Source of the DNA: Leptospira ellinghausenii
Lineage (GTDB): Bacteria; Spirochaetota; Leptospiria; Leptospirales; Leptospiraceae
DNA length: 64,000 bases
Reading direction: 5' to 3'
NCBI RefSeq assembly: GCF_003114815.1
Contig: NZ_BFAZ01000009.1
Coordinates: forward strand, 372,001-436,000
In this document: positions 36,700 through 44,748 of the stretch, in pieces
Layout of the letters: every line of letters begins with the position of its first letter
Position numbering within the stretch: the first letter of the stretch is position 1
The notes under the pieces: model-generated
Databases searched by the model: none
Seen by the model: only the letters and a program-made list of their open reading frames with translations
What the model was told of the DNA's origin: nothing
Program-made: the position numbers and the translations under genes

Positions 36700-37902
36700 T
36701 TACGCGCTAACTTGAAAGAAAAATACTTTTTTTTCGACACCATTCACTTTCACAACCATCTTCCATTTTCCTATAAAATTTGGGTGTTTTGGGATTTCGA
36801 AATAACGAAATTCGACCGCTCCTTCATTTTGTGAGAACCAATTCATATAATATGGCTCAACTTTATCACCATCAGTTGTTAGTAAAAGTTCGATTTGATT
36901 TTTAGTAGGTTTTAAAAATTCCAATTGTAACGCATAACGATCACCCAACCGGAAATTTGTATCATTACATTGAGTTAACAATTCTTTTCCATTGGACTTA
37001 CATAACAAGATATCTTCTTCCAATAAATCCGTTTTTGGTGGGTCAATCCCTTGCCTAGGTTTCCAATATAAATAAAAAGGAGATAATGTTTCGTGATCGT
37101 TATATTGGGTTCTAAACGATGTGGGGAGTGTTATAATTTGAGAATCTTTTGTTGGTTTATGAACTTCAAAATGCAGATGTGGCCCTTGCGAATAACCAGT
37201 GTTACCCGAATAACCAATCAATTGTCCTTCTTCCACTTGGTCTCCAATATTTACAGTAACTCCGTCCTTTTTTAAATGAGCATAGTTACCGATAGTCCCA
37301 TCATCATGTTGGATCATTACATAATTTGCTTTTGACAATAAATCTTTTCTAACTCCTCCTTCTGAATATTTTTTTACAAGAGAAACAACGATTCCTTTTC
37401 TTGCTGCATGAATTGGAGTGCCGATCGGCAAAGAAAAATCTAAGGAATACTTTAAATAACCCGAATGAGTGAATCCTCCATTGTATCCTTGTCCGATTCT
37501 TGCGCGAATACCACTTGGGAATGGTAAGGAATAAGAATACGCATCATCATGTTTGGCATCCCAATCTCCCATATTGACTGTGATAGAATAGGAATAAAAA
37601 AAAGATTTTGTAACATCTACAATCTTTAAGTTTGTTACAAAAACTGGATCGGCACCTCGAAGGACAAAAAATTTGGGGGACACTTGATCCGAACTCATAT
37701 TTTTGAGTGAAATATTGATTGTGACTGACTTTATTGCTGCAAGGTTCGGATCTTTATTTTTTAAATACAGTTCATAGCCATTTTCAGTTGGAACAAGGAT
37801 TGTACATGTGCTCTCAACGATACAGGATTCTTCTCCAATCATTTCAGGCGCAGAAACAATCGGTAAGGTAATCAAACAGAATAATAATATTAATTTTTTC
37901 AC
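36700..37902 (-). CDS. Exported M23 (LytM-type) metallopeptidase, second of a tandem pair
   Basis: The 400-residue product has a signal peptide (VKKLILLFCLITLPIVSA) and an N-terminal beta-rich region. The M23 zinc peptidase domain (about 145-265) has HSGYLKYSLDFSLPIGTPI (zinc His and Asp), VMIQHDDGTIGNYAHLKKDG and the catalytic/zinc motif GPHLHFEVHKP. M23 enzymes cut peptidoglycan cross-links. The C-terminal ~130 residues are a separate beta domain. The start is GTG 37902, which overlaps the stop codon of the upstream paralogue as GTGA. The similar length and layout of the two proteins indicate a tandem duplication that has since diverged. Confidence 0.88.
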   Translation of the reverse strand: MKKLILLFCLITLPIVSAPEMIGEESCIVESTCTILVPTENGYELYLKNKDPNLAAIKSVTINISLKNMSSDQVSPKFFVLRGADPVFVTNLKIVDVTKSFFYSYSITVNMGDWDAKHDDAYSYSLPFPSGIRARIGQGYNGGFTHSGYLKYSLDFSLPIGTPIHAARKGIVVSLVKKYSEGGVRKDLLSKANYVMIQHDDGTIGNYAHLKKDGVTVNIGDQVEEGQLIGYSGNTGYSQGPHLHFEVHKPTKDSQIITLPTSFRTQYNDHETLSPFYLYWKPRQGIDPPKTDLLEEDILLCKSNGKELLTQCNDTNFRLGDRYALQLEFLKPTKNQIELLLTTDGDKVEPYYMNWFSQNEGAVEFRYFEIPKHPNFIGKWKMVVKVNGVEKKVFFFQVSA

Positions 37903-39104
37903 TTTAAACTCGTTATTTGGAATTCCATTTTCTTTTGGGTAATATGGTTCACTGTCACAGTGAGGTTCCATTCACCATCTAAAGGTTCCTGAAATTCTTG
38001 GATGGGTATCATAAATGAAGTCCACCAATCTTCTTTTTTAGAATCCCAAGTATATTCGTAAAGTATGTTACTATCTTTTTTACGCAAAAACAATTGAAAA
38101 GTATAAAGATCAGGTCTTAAAATTGGAAGCGTTATGAATATTGGTTTCAGTTTCGAAAATATGTTTTGGTTACAAAGGCTAACTTCGTTTGCCTCTGAAT
38201 TTTCACATAAATAAATTCCATCGGAGTCAACTAACTTCTTTTCAGGAGGGGTTCCAAATTCTCGTCGCCAAACAAGAACTCCTTCAGACAGGATTTCGCC
38301 ATCCGACATCTGGGTTCTAAATTTTGTTGGAATTGTCTTTTTTCTCAAAGTGTTAGTTGGTTGGTATACTTCAAAATGAAGGTGTGGTCCCTCACTATAT
38401 CCTGTACTCCCCGCATAACCAAGGAATGTTCCTACATCCACATGTTGTCCTCGTTTCACAACCACACCCATATATCGTAAATGAGCATATTCTGCAATGG
38501 TTCCATCATCATGAAGAATCTTTACAAAATTGGCGGATTGTTTGTATTTTGGATCAAATCCTCCTTCATTATTTTTTTCTTCGGTATCAATTACGATTCC
38601 TGGTCTTGCAGCCATAATCATATCATCTTCTTTCAGTCCAAAATCAATAGAATACCGATTATCTCCCGAATGGCTTTTTTTCCCATGATAGGCTTGGAAA
38701 ATTCTAACCTTCAGTTTCGAGTCAAAGGGAAGTTCATAAATATAACCTGAATTATGTGATACATGATAATTCCCCAAAATCCACTTATAGTGTATCTTAT
38801 AAGAAATCTTCTTTCGTCGGTTAATGGTCTTTAAATGGAATAATTTAATCCTCCTTTTCCCTTTCAAAATTGTGACAAGTGGCAAAGGAACCGAACTTTT
38901 CATATTTTTGTATAAAGCATTAACAGAAATTGATGTTTCCGTCACGTTTGTTGCAATCTTATTTTGAAAAAAAACATCAACACCATTTCGATTCGGCTCA
39001 AAGTCTACGCATACACGATTCATAGAACAATAAGAAAGTGGTTCATTGGCAAATAACAATCCTAAGGGTAACAAAACCACTATTGAAAATAAACCGAATC
39101 TCAT
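37899..39104 (-). CDS. Exported M23 (LytM-type) metallopeptidase, first of a tandem pair
   Basis: The 401-residue product has a signal peptide (residues 1-19, ending LLFA) and an N-terminal beta region with cysteines (SYCSMNRVCVDF). The M23 domain has SHSGDNRYSIDFGLKEDD (zinc His and Asp), VKILHDDGTIAEYAHLRYMG and GPHLHFEVYQP. All residues needed for zinc binding and catalysis appear to be present. It is the upstream member of the coupled pair and shares the whole architecture with its neighbour, including a C-terminal beta domain. The likely target is peptidoglycan in the periplasm. Confidence 0.88.
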   Translation of the reverse strand: MRFGLFSIVVLLPLGLLFANEPLSYCSMNRVCVDFEPNRNGVDVFFQNKIATNVTETSISVNALYKNMKSSVPLPLVTILKGKRRIKLFHLKTINRRKKISYKIHYKWILGNYHVSHNSGYIYELPFDSKLKVRIFQAYHGKKSHSGDNRYSIDFGLKEDDMIMAARPGIVIDTEEKNNEGGFDPKYKQSANFVKILHDDGTIAEYAHLRYMGVVVKRGQHVDVGTFLGYAGSTGYSEGPHLHFEVYQPTNTLRKKTIPTKFRTQMSDGEILSEGVLVWRREFGTPPEKKLVDSDGIYLCENSEANEVSLCNQNIFSKLKPIFITLPILRPDLYTFQLFLRKKDSNILYEYTWDSKKEDWWTSFMIPIQEFQEPLDGEWNLTVTVNHITQKKMEFQITSLK

Positions 39105-39205
39105 AATGATGGAATCAGATTATAGAAAAGAACAGTTTCGACAATCTATTTTTCCGAGATAAAAACATAGTTGCATAAAGAATTATTTTTTATGAAAGTC
39201 GACAG

Positions 39206-39943
39206 ATGAGTGCAAAGCTTTATACGTTTCCGATCTCTCACTTCTCCGAAAAAGCAAGATGGGGTCTCGACTTAGCAAACTATCCTTATTTGTTAAACCC
39301 ATTAATTCCTGGCCAACACATCCAAACACTAAAACCGCTTGTGAGTGATTTGTATGTTCCCGTTTTGGAAACTGATTCCGGAATTGTCCAAGGTTCTGGG
39401 CATATTTTAGATCTAGTGGAAGAAAAAGCCTTTGGTTCCAAATCTTCTGAAGAAGAAAAACAGATGGAAGAAACGATTGATTCAAAAATTGGGAAAAGCC
39501 TACAGACACTCTTATACCATTTTATCCTAGATTATCCGGAAATTGTAGGAAAACTTTTTTTACTCAATCCAGCAAAACTTTCTGATACTGTCTCACCACC
39601 CGAACATTTTGAATTGATAGCTTTATCACTAAAACGCAGGTATAAAATTACTCCTAAAAACATTGATGTCGTAAAACTGGCATTAGATGAATGTGCGAAA
39701 GAACTAATTGAAATTTATAAAACAAAAAAGTACTTCAATGGAAAATCTTTCGGCAGAGTTGACTTAACAATTGCTAGTTTGATGGGAATGCTCGTGGAAC
39801 CAAAAGAGTCCCCTGCTTACCCATGGTTTACTTCTATCACAATGCCAGAATCATTCCTCCAATGGAAAAAAGATCTTGGATACGATCTCTTGTTTGATAA
39901 AATCAAAGAATTTTACAAAGACTTTCGGATCCAGTCCAAATAA
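39206..39943 (+). CDS. Glutathione S-transferase-like protein
   Basis: The 245-residue cytosolic protein begins with a thioredoxin-fold GST N-terminal domain: KLYTFPISHFSEKARWGLDL, then VPVLETDSGIVQGSGHILDL, where the Ser of the G-site loop is kept. The rest is all-helical as in GST C-terminal domains. The substrate is unknown, and many such proteins in bacteria without glutathione have other roles. The 3' end overlaps the convergent cutA gene by 31 bp. Confidence 0.75.
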   Translation: MSAKLYTFPISHFSEKARWGLDLANYPYLLNPLIPGQHIQTLKPLVSDLYVPVLETDSGIVQGSGHILDLVEEKAFGSKSSEEEKQMEETIDSKIGKSLQTLLYHFILDYPEIVGKLFLLNPAKLSDTVSPPEHFELIALSLKRRYKITPKNIDVVKLALDECAKELIEIYKTKKYFNGKSFGRVDLTIASLMGMLVEPKESPAYPWFTSITMPESFLQWKKDLGYDLLFDKIKEFYKDFRIQSK

Positions 39944-40236
39944 CTTGGATTCCCTTTCAGAATAGGCCAACCAACGATGCAGGGTATATCATAAGAATGC
40001 AAATCTCTTATCCTCTGTATCAGTGGTTCTGATTTTTCCATGGTAGTTTTCAATAAACAAACTACTTCCGTTGTTTCCTCTAATTGTTCGTTCCAGACAT
40101 AAATCGATTCCATCTGATCAATGAGATTTGCGCAAGCTGCTAGTTTTTCTGTTACAAGAATCTTTGCCGTCTCTTTTGCTTCCGCTTTTGAGGGAAAAGT
40201 GGTATAAACTGTTACATATTCAATTTCAAATTCCAT
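39913..40236 (-). CDS. cutA: CutA1-type divalent-cation tolerance protein
   Basis: The 107-residue protein has the complete CutA1 pattern: VTVYTTFPSKAEAKETAKIL, then LVTEKLAACANLI, and ESIYVWNEQLEETTEVVCLL, then KTTMEKSEPLIQRIRDLHSY with the closing Pro. CutA1 forms a trimer with a ferredoxin-like fold similar to PII proteins. It was named for copper tolerance, but its molecular role is still unclear. Overlaps the GST-like gene at the 3' ends. Confidence 0.95.
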   Translation of the reverse strand: MEFEIEYVTVYTTFPSKAEAKETAKILVTEKLAACANLIDQMESIYVWNEQLEETTEVVCLLKTTMEKSEPLIQRIRDLHSYDIPCIVGWPILKGNPSYLDWIRKSL

Positions 40237-40287
40237 AAATAATATTTCCTACTTGCCCATTCTATCCAATGCTTATGATTTTGCTTT

Positions 40288-41076
40288 ATGAATCTTCGTA
40301 ATTTCAAATCCACATTACTCATCCTGAGCATTTGTCTCCCACTATTTTCCGAATCATTAAATCCACCTGTCATCACATCAACAAGCCAACTCCAACCCAA
40401 AACCAAAAAGTACATCCCAGTATTCGCCATGGATGGAAAACTAAAAACAAGTTGGGTAGAAGGAGCGGAGGGGGAAGGATTAGGCGAATCTCTCCAATTC
40501 AAATACAAAACTCCAATCAATTTTAGATCACTTTCCATTTATAATGGGTTTGGTGATCCTAAACTATGGGCTGCCAACAACAGGATCAAAAAATTAAAAG
40601 TTACCACGGAAAGTGGCATCGAAGAAGTGGTCACTCTAAAAGACTCACTCTCAAGGCAAGTGGTAGAATTCAAAAACGAAATCCGAGCTAAAGAAATTTC
40701 CCTAACAATCCAAGAAGTATACAAAGGAACCAACTCAGAAAACACAGCCATTGCAGAAGTGATGTTTGATTCGGAACAAGCTGGTTCAGCATTAGTTCCA
40801 CCTAAGAATACTTGGGCAATTGGAAAATGGAAAACGAAATCAAATATTGCAAGGATCCAACTTCATAATGATGGAACTTGTGAAATGGGATATGAAACTG
40901 CAAAAATGTTATGTACTTGGACAGAAAAAGGGGACAAAGTCATTGTTAGCCTAGAAGCAACATTACCTCTAACCAATACTGATATTTTGGAAATCAAACG
41001 TAGAGGGAATGCCACTGACCCAGTAATTGAAATCAATGGTAAACACGAATTTGTTCTCAACAGAGATGAAGTTTAA
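40288..41076 (+). CDS. Exported protein with discoidin-like (NADase-type glycan-binding) domain
   Basis: The 262-residue product has a signal peptide (about 1-21) and a beta-sandwich domain (about 35-155). The domain resembles the discoidin fold seen in bacterial NAD glycohydrolase-type glycan-binding domains, with AMDGKLKTSWVEGAEGEGLG, then SLSIYNGFGDPKLWAANNRIK and SLTIQEVYKGTNSENTAIAE. The C-terminal ~95 residues (WAIGKWKTKSNIARIQLHND onward) form a second small beta domain. It probably binds a ligand at the cell envelope; no catalytic residues are evident. Overlaps the convergent ATP-grasp gene by 4 bp. Confidence 0.72.
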   Translation: MNLRNFKSTLLILSICLPLFSESLNPPVITSTSQLQPKTKKYIPVFAMDGKLKTSWVEGAEGEGLGESLQFKYKTPINFRSLSIYNGFGDPKLWAANNRIKKLKVTTESGIEEVVTLKDSLSRQVVEFKNEIRAKEISLTIQEVYKGTNSENTAIAEVMFDSEQAGSALVPPKNTWAIGKWKTKSNIARIQLHNDGTCEMGYETAKMLCTWTEKGDKVIVSLEATLPLTNTDILEIKRRGNATDPVIEINGKHEFVLNRDEV

Positions 41077-42245
41077 ACAGATTCTCCCAAACTTCCTTCG
41101 GTCCATGTAGACCAAATGGATTCAACCACAGTAGATTCATTTTCTACTGTGGTTTCAAAATACAATACTGCATTTTGGTAGGCTTTTCCAGTTAAATCCC
41201 GAACAGGTGTGAGTAGAACCAAATCACAATTTAGATCAGTTTCTAATTTCCTTAGTAGTTCCCATTCCTTAAGTTTTCCTTGTTTCGGATAAGGTAAGAC
41301 TAGTAGTCCACTAATCATTTCCGATTTCACGTTTCTTTTTTTGCGAACTTCCCATAAAATGCGCCCTATCGAATAACGAAAATTAAATTCTGAAACAGGT
41401 TGCACAACAGTAATACCAGCGCCTCTATACAGAAAACCATCAATTGCACAAGGCCCTGTGTATTCACTTGGGATGAGATTCTTCAAGTCTTTTACTAGAT
41501 CATATACTTTCGGAAGGAACAAGGCTTCATATCCACTATGATTGCCACCAATGTGAATTCCTCTAAATCCACCATCATGATCAATCCACATGTTTGTGGC
41601 TGTGAGATAAAAAAACTCACTCTCTTTCACATCCCAAAGTGTGGAAAAATCAAAAAAACGAGAATCTCCCACCCACTCTTCACAAACAATTGGATAACCA
41701 AATAAACGTTTGTTTACTTGAGAGAGTTTCCATGAATCAGAAGGTGTTTTGAAGATGATATGATTTCGGCCTGCAAGTCCAAATTCACTTTTTAAAACCA
41801 CAGGTAATTTTGCCTCTTCTAAATCGGCAAACAAATGTTCTTCGGATGAAATCAATTTGGCAGGAAGTGGGGAGTGGTTTTTGCGAAAGTCAAGTTGGGT
41901 GACCTTAGAATTAAGATACCTAACCATTTCCAATTGAATCGGATCAATTACAAGTTCACCATCTTCCCAAAAATGACGCCTACCCCATTCGACAAGTGTT
42001 ACATCTTGTAACAAAGAGCCAACTAACGTTGGGATACCTGGAGTGAAACCTTTTTCTTTCCAATGTGAATACAATTCATCAGACGGAAGTTCTTCGACAA
42101 GGACATAGTCCTCTTCATTTGTGATGGGGAAAAATAGTTTCTCCAAACAACGATTCCTCCTCTTAAGTGAGGAATCTAAATTGAGAGGAGGTGAATGGAG
42201 TTTATACTCAAATAATGAGTCTAAGTAGTATAACTTTGGCACCAA
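41073..42245 (-). CDS. ATP-grasp-like protein, function unknown
   Basis: The 390-residue protein looks like an ATP-grasp ligase. A lysine/glycine-rich strand-loop LPVVLKSEFGLAGRNHIIF (about 147-165) resembles the ATP-binding region, IVCEEWV (186-192) resembles the hinge with adenine-binding residues, and EFNFRYSIGRILWE near residue 310 resembles the metal-binding Glu/Asn-x-Arg segment. The substrate is unknown. The start is TTG 42245 or GTG 42242, directly abutting the stop codon of the DegT-fold gene, so they are one operon. The region after residue 320 appears to be a separate domain. Confidence 0.65.
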   Translation of the reverse strand: MVPKLYYLDSLFEYKLHSPPLNLDSSLKRRNRCLEKLFFPITNEEDYVLVEELPSDELYSHWKEKGFTPGIPTLVGSLLQDVTLVEWGRRHFWEDGELVIDPIQLEMVRYLNSKVTQLDFRKNHSPLPAKLISSEEHLFADLEEAKLPVVLKSEFGLAGRNHIIFKTPSDSWKLSQVNKRLFGYPIVCEEWVGDSRFFDFSTLWDVKESEFFYLTATNMWIDHDGGFRGIHIGGNHSGYEALFLPKVYDLVKDLKNLIPSEYTGPCAIDGFLYRGAGITVVQPVSEFNFRYSIGRILWEVRKKRNVKSEMISGLLVLPYPKQGKLKEWELLRKLETDLNCDLVLLTPVRDLTGKAYQNAVLYFETTVENESTVVESIWSTWTEGSLGESV

Positions 42246-43340
42246 TCAATAGATACGTCGGATAGCGGTTGCAATCCTTTGCACATTATCTTTTGTTAGG
42301 TTAGGATAGATCGGGATACAATGCCCTCTTTGGAATAACCTTTCTGCATTTGGGTATTCTAAATGGTTTTCTTCCAAAACTCGGTGAAGTGGTTCTTCTA
42401 CTGTCCTTTGAGTTCCAATATGAATTGATTTAAAGTATCTTTGGATTTCTTCATAATTTTGACCAGAGACAACAATCGGAAACCTTTGGAATGTATCTTC
42501 GTTTGGATTTTGGAAAAAAGTTTCGAGCCTTGAGTTTTGAACAGCTTGCAAATATGCAGAGGCAATTTTTTTCTTACGTTCTAAAATCACACCAAGTTTT
42601 GACAATTGTTCGATTCCAAGAGCAGCTTGGTAATCCACCAAATTATAATCATATTTTGGTTCACCAAAGTTGCGTTTTGCGGTAGTACCAGATTTATAAG
42701 ATTTCACAACATTCGCCAATTGACTTTCAGCAGTGATGATCATGGCACCATTACCTGTGGTGATAATGTTTTCAGCGCTAAGTCCACAGATGGCAATTTT
42801 GGATTGTTTCCCAACTGTGATGGTTTCGGAAGTGGCACCAATGGCTTCGGTGAAGTCTTCAATCACTTCCAATCCATCGATGGAATAATCAGTGATTCGT
42901 ATAAGGGAACCAAAACTGTGATCAAACAAGGCAAACTTTGCACCAGATTCATTTTTTTTACGTAAAAATTCTTCAGGGCATGGGTGGAAAGAATTACGTT
43001 TTAAATCCACTATCACCGGTTTTGCTTGGATTAAAAAAAGCGCATCCAACGCAGAAATAGGTGCATAACTTGATAACAAAACAGAATCACCAGCTTTCAC
43101 ACCTAACCCAAGCAAGGCGAGGTGATAAGCAGAAGTTAAGGAATTAGAGGAAATGGCATATTTGATTTTAAATGTATGGCAAAATGTTTTTTCAAAACGT
43201 TCTACAATTTCACCAGTGGAAAGATGTTCTTCCACGAGACATTCTAAAACACCCTTCAGATCTTCTCTTGAAAGGGTAGGTTTGAAGAATTCGATGTTTT
43301 TTTCTTTTCGAATCGGTCTTTGTATTGTTTCGGTGCTCAT
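42246..43340 (-). CDS. DegT/DnrJ/EryC1-fold protein lacking the PLP lysine
   Basis: The 364-residue protein follows the DegT sugar aminotransferase layout: STGEIVERFEKTF (about 41-53), a serine/threonine-rich phosphate-binding loop SSNSLTSAYHLALLGLG, EDFTEAIGA with Asp162 that would bind the PLP ring nitrogen, and NIITTGNGAMIIT. In the family the last motif is preceded by the PLP-binding lysine (K-x-I-TTGEGG). Here the aligned residue is Asn191 (codon AAC), so a normal Schiff base cannot form. It could be a non-transaminating relative (compare ColD-type dehydratases with His) or a binding protein. It abuts the ATP-grasp-like gene and diverges from avtA. Confidence 0.82.
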   Translation of the reverse strand: MSTETIQRPIRKEKNIEFFKPTLSREDLKGVLECLVEEHLSTGEIVERFEKTFCHTFKIKYAISSNSLTSAYHLALLGLGVKAGDSVLLSSYAPISALDALFLIQAKPVIVDLKRNSFHPCPEEFLRKKNESGAKFALFDHSFGSLIRITDYSIDGLEVIEDFTEAIGATSETITVGKQSKIAICGLSAENIITTGNGAMIITAESQLANVVKSYKSGTTAKRNFGEPKYDYNLVDYQAALGIEQLSKLGVILERKKKIASAYLQAVQNSRLETFFQNPNEDTFQRFPIVVSGQNYEEIQRYFKSIHIGTQRTVEEPLHRVLEENHLEYPNAERLFQRGHCIPIYPNLTKDNVQRIATAIRRIY

Positions 43341-43473
43341 CCAACAGCACTCCTCTTTATTATGTCACTTAAATACTCGATTTACGAATTATGTCACTTC
43401 ATTTTTCGAAATGCGAACATAATTTTAGAAAATCCAAGGAAAATTGGTTCTGAGTAGAGAAAGTTCCCAAAAT

Positions 43474-44748
43474 ATGACCGAAACCATGGACCAAATTTAC
43501 TCTTTGTGGGCCGACCGACTCCGAAAGAACCAAGGGATCCGATCACTAATGGAAGACTTAGGCAAGACCACTGGCCACCCCAATGAAATCCTCCTAGGTG
43601 GGGGTAACCCAGCTCATATCCCAGAAGCTGAAGCGATATTCGAAGAAACGTTTGGCAAATTGGCAAAAGACCCCATCCTTCGTTCCCTTCTCGGAGATTA
43701 CCAAGCACCGATTGGAAACGACTCCTTTCGCGAATTGGCTGCAGAGTATTTGTCTCCACTCCTCCAATCAAAATTCAAAAAAGAGAACATTGCATTTTTC
43801 AATGGAAGCCAAAATACCTATTCCTTCCTTCTAAACCTCCATTCAGGACTTATGGCAGATGGGAGTTTTAAAAAAATACTATTGCCAGTGGTTCCAGAAT
43901 ACATTGGTTATGCGGACCAATCAATTGCGGAGAATGTGTTTTTAGCAAATCCACCAAATGTAGTTTCGACTGGGGAAAACCGTTTCCGATATGAGTTAAA
44001 CCAATCCACTTTCGATCTAGCGGATGTAGGTGTTTTGGCAATTTCCAGACCAACCAATCCAACAGGGAATGTCCTTTCACTAGAACAATTGGAGTGGATG
44101 GAAAAAAGTACCACAAAACAAAACATACCGATTCTCATCGACCTTGCCTACGGAAATCCATTCCCAAATTTAATTGGGAAGGAATCACCCATCCAATACA
44201 AAGAAGGACGAACTTTATCCCTAAGTTTTTCCAAAATCGGATTACCTGGAGTCAGGTTTGGAATTGTAGTCTCAAATGAAGAAACAATTGATACCCTCTC
44301 CTCTTTTGCTGCTGTGTCAAACCTTGCGGTTGGAAATTTGGGAGTGTATATGATGCAAATCCTTTTCCAAGAAAATTTGTTACCCAAGTTATCAGAAAAC
44401 ATATTACGTCCGTTTTATGAAGCAAAAGCAAAACTCGCGCTCCACTTGTTCACAGAAACATTTAAAAAGATGGGAGTTGAGTATGAAATCCATGATCCAA
44501 TGGGTGGTTTTTTCCTCTGGATTCGATTTCCATCACTATCCATATCCAATCATGAATTGTATCACCTTTGCAAAGATAAACGGCTCTTCATTGTTTCAGG
44601 ACATTATTTCTTTCCTGGATTAAACACTGATTTTTCGCATACGAAAGAATGCATACGTTTGACATATTGCCGTAAGGAAGAAGAATTAGCCAGGGGAGCC
44701 CAAATCCTTGCAGAAATTGTGGCCTCTCACCAGGCGAATTCCAAATGA
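43474..44748 (+). CDS. avtA: Valine-pyruvate aminotransferase
   Basis: The fold-type I PLP enzyme swaps amino groups between valine (and related amino acids) and pyruvate/alanine. Similarity to the E. coli AvtA pattern runs through the whole chain: LMEDLGKTTGHPNEILLGGG then NPAHIPEAEA, PEYIGYADQ, SRPTNPTGNV, PILIDLAYGNPFP, the PLP lysine in SLSFSKIGLPGVRFG, and SGHYFFPGL near the end. I use ATG 43474 (424 residues); an ATG at 43486 is also possible and the frame is open upstream to 43444. The stop codon overlaps the next gene (ATGA), and that arrangement links it to the unknown 772-aa protein. Confidence 0.9.
   Translation: MTETMDQIYSLWADRLRKNQGIRSLMEDLGKTTGHPNEILLGGGNPAHIPEAEAIFEETFGKLAKDPILRSLLGDYQAPIGNDSFRELAAEYLSPLLQSKFKKENIAFFNGSQNTYSFLLNLHSGLMADGSFKKILLPVVPEYIGYADQSIAENVFLANPPNVVSTGENRFRYELNQSTFDLADVGVLAISRPTNPTGNVLSLEQLEWMEKSTTKQNIPILIDLAYGNPFPNLIGKESPIQYKEGRTLSLSFSKIGLPGVRFGIVVSNEETIDTLSSFAAVSNLAVGNLGVYMMQILFQENLLPKLSENILRPFYEAKAKLALHLFTETFKKMGVEYEIHDPMGGFFLWIRFPSLSISNHELYHLCKDKRLFIVSGHYFFPGLNTDFSHTKECIRLTYCRKEEELARGAQILAEIVASHQANSK

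Noticed and set aside
42246..43340. DegT gene as a pseudogene because of the missing PLP lysine
   Set aside because: The frame is intact over the full family length, other conserved residues remain, and it is tightly coupled to the next gene; a changed function is more likely than decay.
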